The notes beneath the pieces were generated by a model, which saw nothing but the letters and a program-made list of their open reading frames with translations, had not been told where the DNA came from and searched no databases. From Marinihelvus fidelis (GTDB lineage Bacteria; Pseudomonadota; Gammaproteobacteria; Xanthomonadales; SZUA-36): a stretch of DNA of 64,000 nt. A program made the position numbers and the translations under genes. Positions 59,456 to 64,000 of this stretch are shown in pieces; within the stretch, counting starts at the first letter, position 1, and every line of letters starts with the position of its first letter. The stretch is taken from NCBI RefSeq assembly GCF_008725655.1, contig NZ_VYXP01000001.1:124001-188000 (forward strand), in the 5' to 3' direction.

Positions 59456-62032
59456 ATGATTCGCGTCGCCGCCATCTTCGGGTTGTTTATAGCTTCGCTG
59501 GCCAGCGAAGCGTCGGGGCCGGCTGACCTGGACTCTGTCGTGGCCGAGGTTGAAGCGCTGCTGGATGCCGCGCAGCACAACCCCGGTGAGCGGGTCGCGG
59601 CACACGCCGCCGCTGAAACGTTGATCGACTCCACCATCCCGCTGGCTATAAAAACGGGAGACAGCGAGGTCCATGCCGAGTTGCTGCGGCTGGAATGGTT
59701 AATCCGCTTGCAGGCCGACCGGCTGGACGGCAGCGAGATCATCCTGCGCGAAGCCCTGGATGTACTTGGGCCGGAAGGTGGCGATCCGGCGCTGAGGGCG
59801 CACATCAATACCAACCTGGCCTACACACTGGTCCTGGGCGGGGATTTTTCCGCGGCGCTGCGTTACCTGCGTGGAAACGTGGCGTTAAGCCTGGAGGCCG
59901 GTGATGAATCGATGCTGGCGAACGACCTTTACATCATCGGGGATGCCTACCTGAAGATGGGCGAGCTTGGCCTGGCCAAGCGCTATTTCGAAGAGTCGAT
60001 TGCGCCATTCGAGCACGAGCGGGGGCGGGTCTATTTTGAGAACGTGACCAAGCTGGCCACGATCCAGCGCCGGGAGGGGGACCCCGGCGGCGCGCTGACA
60101 ACACACAAGGCGGTGCTGGCGTTCTTCCGGCAGGCCGGCGCCTATCGGGCCATCCCGGCCGGCATCGAGGTCGCACGTGATTACATGGCGTTGGGGCAGG
60201 GCGAGCTGGCCGTACCCTTTGCCGTTGAGGCGTTCGATGACCCTCGCGCATTTACCGAGCAACGGATTGACGCTGCATTGGTGTTGCTGGAACTCGCCCG
60301 GATTGACGGCAGCGAAGACGATTTCGGTCATTGGTACGCGGTGCTCGATGGCCTGCTGGACGACGATGAAGGTGGCGAGGGCCGTGCCTACAGCCACCCC
60401 GTGCGGCGCCTGGCGTTTGCGCAAATCACGATCGATCACCATGCCGCCCGTGGAGACTTGGCAAGCGCCGAGCGCAGTGCCCGGCGGGGCGTCGATGTTT
60501 ACCAACATGTCTTGCGGGGGCTGGAGGGATCATACGATAGCCAACTGGCCTGGGCCTCGGCGGCGGAACCCTTTGTCTCCAGCTATATCGCCATATTGCT
60601 CAACCATGCGCCGGACCAGGTTCTTGATGTCCTGGAGCAGTTGTCGGTTGATGGGCATTTTGCCGCCCGGACAGACGGCACATCCCAAGCTGCGGAATTT
60701 TTTGATGACGCGGTGCGGCTTGAAGCCTACCTGGCTGCCGAAAAGGCATTGGTCGACGCCAGCGCCTCGGCCAGCGGGGATGTGACTGCACGGGGCGCGG
60801 TGATTGCGGCCGCAAGGTTGTCCCGCGACCTGGCCCGGGAGCGCTACCTGGTGCAGGGCGGGGCAGGCGATCGGCCCCAGACCGCGATGGTAGCCACAAC
60901 ACATGCGCCCGGTGAGATTGACATCCCCGAAGGTGACCTGGTCCTTCGTTACTACGTCAGCAAGAAGGCCAGCCTGGTGGTCATCCGTGACAGGCATTCG
61001 GAATCGGTGATGGCCCTGCCGTCGATTGAGCAGGTGAAACGGCTTGTTGATAGCGCCCGGGGCCAGATGAACGTGGCCGGGGCGGACCCCTGGTCGGGTT
61101 CGCTGGCCGACCTTTCCGCGGTGCTGCCGATAGAGCTGATCCATTCCGGCCGCTACCGGCGCATCATCCTGGTGACCGGTGATGTCATGCACGGCGTACC
61201 GTTTTCTGCCATCAATGTGAATCCCGATATCAGGCCGTACCGGGCACTGGCCGAGCTCGCCCCGGTCTTGCGCGCGCCTTCCATGCGAACGTATTACGGA
61301 TCAGTGTCCCACCCGATGGAGAACCCGCCGGGTGATGATGTTCGCATCGTTATTTTCGCGGATCCCCAGTTTGACCCGGCATCTGCCGACAATTCCAGCC
61401 GGGTGGCTTTCCGCAACTGGTCCGCCTCGCTGGAGCGCCTGCCCTACACGGCCAGGGAGGCCGAGGCGATCTCCGCGGTTTACCCTGAAGACTCGATCGC
61501 GACCTATCTTGGCCGCGACGCGACCAGCGACGTGTTGCTGGCCGAAGGCGCCCGACAGGCCGATGTCCTGCATATCGCCACGCATGGATACTTCAATGCC
61601 GAAACACCGGACATCGTTGGCATCGCCACGTCATCCATTGACATCAATGGTGATCGCCAGCGTGGGTTCCTGAGCATCACGGAATTGCTCAAGCAACGGT
61701 ATGAAACCAACCTGGTGGTGATCAGCGGATGCGAAACCATGCTGGGCCGGCAGTACGCCGGCGCGGGTGTCCGCAGCCTGGCCACTGGCATGATGTCACA
61801 GGGTGCAGGCGCCGTGATGGCAACGCTTTGGAAGATTCCGGACCGGGCGACGGCAGAGTTCATGCGGGTGTTTTACGTCAGCCTTCTGCGCAGGGATGGC
61901 GACGCGGCCCTTGCCCTTAATGACGCGCAGCTTGAGTTGATCCGGAGCGAGGAATGGTATGACCCATCGATCTGGGCGGCCTTCGCGCTGACTTCCACGC
62001 ATCACGCTGTCGACCGAAATGTGTTTCAGTAG
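59456..62032 (+). CDS. TPR-CHAT cysteine protease, secreted or membrane-linked
   Basis: 858 residues. A hydrophobic N-terminus (MIRVAAIFGLFIASLASEAS) resembles a signal peptide. The middle is a TPR array (LRLEWLIRLQADRLDGSEII, LANDLYIIGDAYLKMGELGL, FENVTKLATIQRREGDPGGA). The C-terminal CHAT domain shows both catalytic residues: His710 in HIATHGYFNAE and Cys759 in VISGCETMLGRQYAG, then SLATGMMSQGAGAVMATLWK. CHAT proteases are caspase-like peptidases; in type III-E CRISPR a TPR-CHAT protein cleaves a sigma-factor inhibitor. Here ECF sigma and anti-sigma genes lie next door, but no CRISPR. It directly abuts the orphan gene. Confidence 0.9.
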   Translation: MIRVAAIFGLFIASLASEASGPADLDSVVAEVEALLDAAQHNPGERVAAHAAAETLIDSTIPLAIKTGDSEVHAELLRLEWLIRLQADRLDGSEIILREALDVLGPEGGDPALRAHINTNLAYTLVLGGDFSAALRYLRGNVALSLEAGDESMLANDLYIIGDAYLKMGELGLAKRYFEESIAPFEHERGRVYFENVTKLATIQRREGDPGGALTTHKAVLAFFRQAGAYRAIPAGIEVARDYMALGQGELAVPFAVEAFDDPRAFTEQRIDAALVLLELARIDGSEDDFGHWYAVLDGLLDDDEGGEGRAYSHPVRRLAFAQITIDHHAARGDLASAERSARRGVDVYQHVLRGLEGSYDSQLAWASAAEPFVSSYIAILLNHAPDQVLDVLEQLSVDGHFAARTDGTSQAAEFFDDAVRLEAYLAAEKALVDASASASGDVTARGAVIAAARLSRDLARERYLVQGGAGDRPQTAMVATTHAPGEIDIPEGDLVLRYYVSKKASLVVIRDRHSESVMALPSIEQVKRLVDSARGQMNVAGADPWSGSLADLSAVLPIELIHSGRYRRIILVTGDVMHGVPFSAINVNPDIRPYRALAELAPVLRAPSMRTYYGSVSHPMENPPGDDVRIVIFADPQFDPASADNSSRVAFRNWSASLERLPYTAREAEAISAVYPEDSIATYLGRDATSDVLLAEGARQADVLHIATHGYFNAETPDIVGIATSSIDINGDRQRGFLSITELLKQRYETNLVVISGCETMLGRQYAGAGVRSLATGMMSQGAGAVMATLWKIPDRATAEFMRVFYVSLLRRDGDAALALNDAQLELIRSEEWYDPSIWAAFALTSTHHAVDRNVFQ

Positions 62033-62058
62033 TCGTTGACCTGATAATTAAAAAAACC

Positions 62059-62700
62059 ATGAAGTATGATGAACGGGTTTCGTTTTTCAGGGAGCCCTCA
62101 TTGGACCAGCCGTCCTCAGCCTCCGCCGCCCTGGTGGAGCGTATCGTGCGAGGGGATCCCGCCGCTGAACGGGAGTTGATCGAGCAACACGAGCGCCCCA
62201 TCAAGCTGTTGCTGCTGCAGCGTACCCAGGACGCGCAACTGGCGTCCGATATCGCCCAGGACACCTTCATTATCGCCCTGCGTAAACTCCGGGAAGGCGA
62301 CCTGCATACCCCGGACGCGTTGTGCGGGTTTCTTCGCCAGGTCGCCCTGAATCGCCTGCTGGAACACTTTCGCAAGGAAAAACGTTACTTGCGACAGGAC
62401 GATGGGATAATTGAGCTGCAGACGCCACATAAAGACCGTAAAGCGGAACGGATAGACCAACATCGCGCAAGGAGGATGCTGGAAGGCGTCATGGCGCAAC
62501 TTACGCAACCAAGGGATCGCGAGATCCTGCACCGGTTTTACCTCCTGGAGGAGGACAAGGCGGATATCTGCACGGACCTGGAACTGACGGCCGCGCATTT
62601 CGATCGCGTGCTTTACCGCGCGCGCCAGAGAATGCGGGAGTTGCTGTGCGAGAACCTCGAGCTCAGGGCGCTGCTGTTTGGAGGCCTGTTTGATGGCTGA
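62059..62700 (+). CDS. ECF-type RNA polymerase sigma factor
   Basis: 213 residues. Region 2 covers ALVERIVRGDPAAERELIEQ and DAQLASDIAQDTFIIALRKL; region 4 covers EGVMAQLTQPRDREILHRFY and DLELTAAHFDRVLYRARQRM. The start is ATG 62059, 26 bases after the CHAT stop, with no obvious Shine-Dalgarno. It overlaps the anti-sigma start by 8 bases. Likely controls expression of this locus and other genes; the promoter motif cannot be derived from one window. Confidence 0.9.
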   Translation: MKYDERVSFFREPSLDQPSSASAALVERIVRGDPAAERELIEQHERPIKLLLLQRTQDAQLASDIAQDTFIIALRKLREGDLHTPDALCGFLRQVALNRLLEHFRKEKRYLRQDDGIIELQTPHKDRKAERIDQHRARRMLEGVMAQLTQPRDREILHRFYLLEEDKADICTDLELTAAHFDRVLYRARQRMRELLCENLELRALLFGGLFDG

Positions 62701-63382
62701 TCCAGGACACATGAAAGACAAGGTCGACCTGTATGTCGCCGGTGCGCTGTCGGATGAGGAAACTGCCGAATTCGAACTGCAGATGATGTCCAGCACTGAA
62801 CTCCAGGACGAAGTCGAAGCGGCTCTGGCCCTCAGGGTGGCCGTGGAAAAGGCGCCAGGGGCTGATGGCACATCCGAAGCAATACGCGCCACCGGCCGGT
62901 TTTCGGCGCCAATGGCGCGCTACGCGACCGCGGCCAGCGTGCTGCTGGCCATTGTCAGCGTGGCGTTGTTCTGGCGCTCAAATTCAGAAGTCAGAACGCT
63001 CCGGGAAATGCTGGACACCACCGGCGCACCCTATTCAAGCGTGGTCCAGGTAAGACTTGATTCCGGCGCCATGCGGTCCGCCGGTACGCCAGGGAATGTG
63101 CGCGTGATCCAGGTCCCACCGCAAGATGGCCTGGTGCTGTTTAGCCTGGATGTCCCGTTGGAACTGGCGGCGTCGCCAGCCGTTGACCTGGAACTGGCGT
63201 TTTCGTCAGGACACCCCTCACTGGACTTGGCCGCAACACCTCAACCCAACGGTAAGGTGCTGGTTGCGATCCCGGCCCGTTCGGTGCCCACCGGCAGGGC
63301 GACTTTGTTGTTGCGTTCCACGAACGGCACCGATGCAGTCAGCAATGCCATTGACCTCGAGTTTCGCAGAACGCCCCACTGA
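62693..63382 (+). CDS. Membrane-anchored anti-sigma factor
   Basis: 229 residues from ATG 62693, preceded by GGAGG and overlapping the sigma stop by 8 bases; an upstream TTG would add five codons. The N-terminus has the anti-sigma helical layout (VDLYVAGALSDEETAEFELQ, MMSSTELQDEVEAALALRVA) but no zinc-binding HxxxCxxC. A membrane helix lies at 76-94 (YATAASVLLAIVSVALFW). The C-terminal 130 residues are extracytoplasmic and beta-rich, sensing or cleavable by a protease. Pair assignment with the sigma factor rests on adjacency and overlap. Confidence 0.85.
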   Translation: MADPGHMKDKVDLYVAGALSDEETAEFELQMMSSTELQDEVEAALALRVAVEKAPGADGTSEAIRATGRFSAPMARYATAASVLLAIVSVALFWRSNSEVRTLREMLDTTGAPYSSVVQVRLDSGAMRSAGTPGNVRVIQVPPQDGLVLFSLDVPLELAASPAVDLELAFSSGHPSLDLAATPQPNGKVLVAIPARSVPTGRATLLLRSTNGTDAVSNAIDLEFRRTPH

Positions 63383-63545
63383 TTTTTTTCACCGGGTGAG
63401 AGATTTTTCAAACTGGTCACACTGGTTGTTTGCTGGTGGACTTCAGTCTTCATCGTCCCAAGCGCACATTGCCCGTCCTCTTCCGCTTTTGGTCGTGGCG
63501 ATGCTGTCATTGAGCTGATTCCAGCCAGCCCTTCGAGGGGGATGC
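63383..63545. other. Intergenic stretch before the terminator
   Basis: About 160 bases with no open frame carrying family features, no promoter of confidence and no RNA gene. The sequence ends in the terminator at 63546. Confidence 0.4.
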
Positions 63546-63574
63546 GCGGCGGCCTTCGGGCCGCCGCTTTTTTT
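63546..63574 (+). terminator. Rho-independent terminator after the sigma/anti-sigma operon
   Basis: GCGGCGGCC (63546-63554), loop TTCG, GGCCGCCGC (63559-63567), then seven T. A perfect 9-base stem with a UUCG tetraloop; strong terminator for the peroxidase-CHAT-sigma transcript. Confidence 0.96.
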
Positions 63575-63648
63575 GTGCCCGGGTTTCGACGCGGGCGATG
63601 ATTCGTGGCAGGATTCGTCGATCGAACCCAACACACGGATTCCCAACC

Positions 63649-64000
63649 ATGACGTATCACTCCACGCGCTTGCTGCTGATCAGTGGCTTGACTCTTGTCG
63701 CTTTAACCGCCTGCCAGAAGGATGCCGCCGAGACGGAATCCGCCGGCGCGTCCAGTAACACGGCGGAACTGGCACCGGCCACCGAGGTGGTGGAAACCGC
63801 ACCGGCGCCCTCGGAAACCGAGCGCCTGAACGCCTGGTTCGATGAACGTTACGAGGAGCAGCTACAACGCAGCCCGTTCATGCTGACCTTCCTGGGCCGC
63901 AAGGAACGTTACGACGAGCTCGACGACTACAGCATCGAGGCCGTCCAGGACGAGGTCGCCTGGCTGCAGGGCACGGTAGAGGAACTGGGTGCCAACTTCG
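63649..64000 (+). CDS. DUF885-family lipoprotein (runs off the window)
   Basis: The first 117 codons only. The protein begins MTYHSTRLLLISGLTLVALTAC, whose LTAC lipobox places it as an outer-membrane-bound lipoprotein. After an acidic linker the segment RLNAWFDERYEEQLQRSP, followed by MLTFLGRKERYDELDDYSI, is the DUF885 start. These proteins are putative metallohydrolases. Start fixed by the lipobox. The right end lies beyond the window. Confidence 0.85.
   Translation, partial: MTYHSTRLLLISGLTLVALTACQKDAAETESAGASSNTAELAPATEVVETAPAPSETERLNAWFDERYEEQLQRSPFMLTFLGRKERYDELDDYSIEAVQDEVAWLQGTVEELGANF

Noticed and set aside
57652-63382. Type III-E CRISPR/Craspase interpretation of the CHAT-sigma locus
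   Set aside because: No CRISPR array, Cas7-11-like effector or Csx30-like protein is visible in the window.
1-64000. tRNA or rRNA genes, and complete insertion sequences
   Set aside because: I saw no cloverleaf, rRNA segment or transposase; only the short repeat cluster at 8496-8534 hints at mobile DNA.

Overview
The window is GC-rich (above 60% by eye), densely coded bacterial chromosome. It suggests a free-living gammaproteobacterium, probably near Xanthomonadales/Wenzhouxiangellaceae. The signs are two TonB-dependent receptors behind near-perfect Fur boxes, ECF sigma and Ser/Thr-kinase-TPR signalling, many secreted peptidases, ArfB, TruD and an IPTL-type C-terminal sorting tail. The taxonomic placement is inference. 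I found no rRNA, tRNA, CRISPR array or complete insertion sequence.

Layout. 1-7.2 kb: a minus-strand pair of trypsin/HtrA-like proteases, a Tat-exported Gfo/Idh/MocA oxidoreductase, a small secreted protein, TruD, a secreted metallopeptidase and a creatininase-family amidohydrolase. 7.3-8.55 kb: a GT2 glycosyltransferase, a decayed second creatininase copy and a short GGGTCAGAGTA repeat cluster. 8.55-13.1 kb: a membrane protein, ArfB, and an ECF sigma factor convergent with a large kinase-TPR protein. 13.2-19.5 kb: cupin, GT2, S9 peptidase, then an MBOAT acyltransferase with an SGNH-like partner. 19.5-25.4 kb: signal peptidase I, M28 peptidase, a DUF11/IPTL-type surface protein, two small coupled genes and a secreted cyclase-VanX fusion. 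25.4-31.6 kb: HipBA toxin-antitoxin, a DUF3857-transglutaminase membrane protein and an amidohydrolase.

31.7-41 kb is an iron-acquisition island. Two TonB-dependent receptors flank a minus-strand operon (PepSY-TM protein, DUF2271, DUF4198, membrane flavodoxin-reductase), and Fur boxes precede both the first receptor and the operon. The layout fits outer-membrane uptake of a ferric chelate followed by reductive iron release. 41.2-48.6 kb holds a winged-helix/TM/FGE-like/hydrolase fusion, a cytochrome c-Vgb propeller lyase-like protein, a divergent hexuronate-type MFS transporter and RpiB-like isomerase pair around a FadR-type operator, and a JmjC ribosomal-oxygenase-like protein.

48.7-57.5 kb is one 2914-residue secreted protein of about 25 carboxypeptidase-regulatory-like modules ending in a calcium-loop motif and a left-handed beta-helix. 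57.6-63.4 kb is the most unusual locus: cytosolic haem peroxidase, orphan protein, TPR-CHAT protease, ECF sigma factor and membrane anti-sigma factor, tightly packed and closed by a strong terminator. I propose it as a candidate peroxidase/CHAT-protease signalling system. The window ends inside a DUF885 lipoprotein gene.
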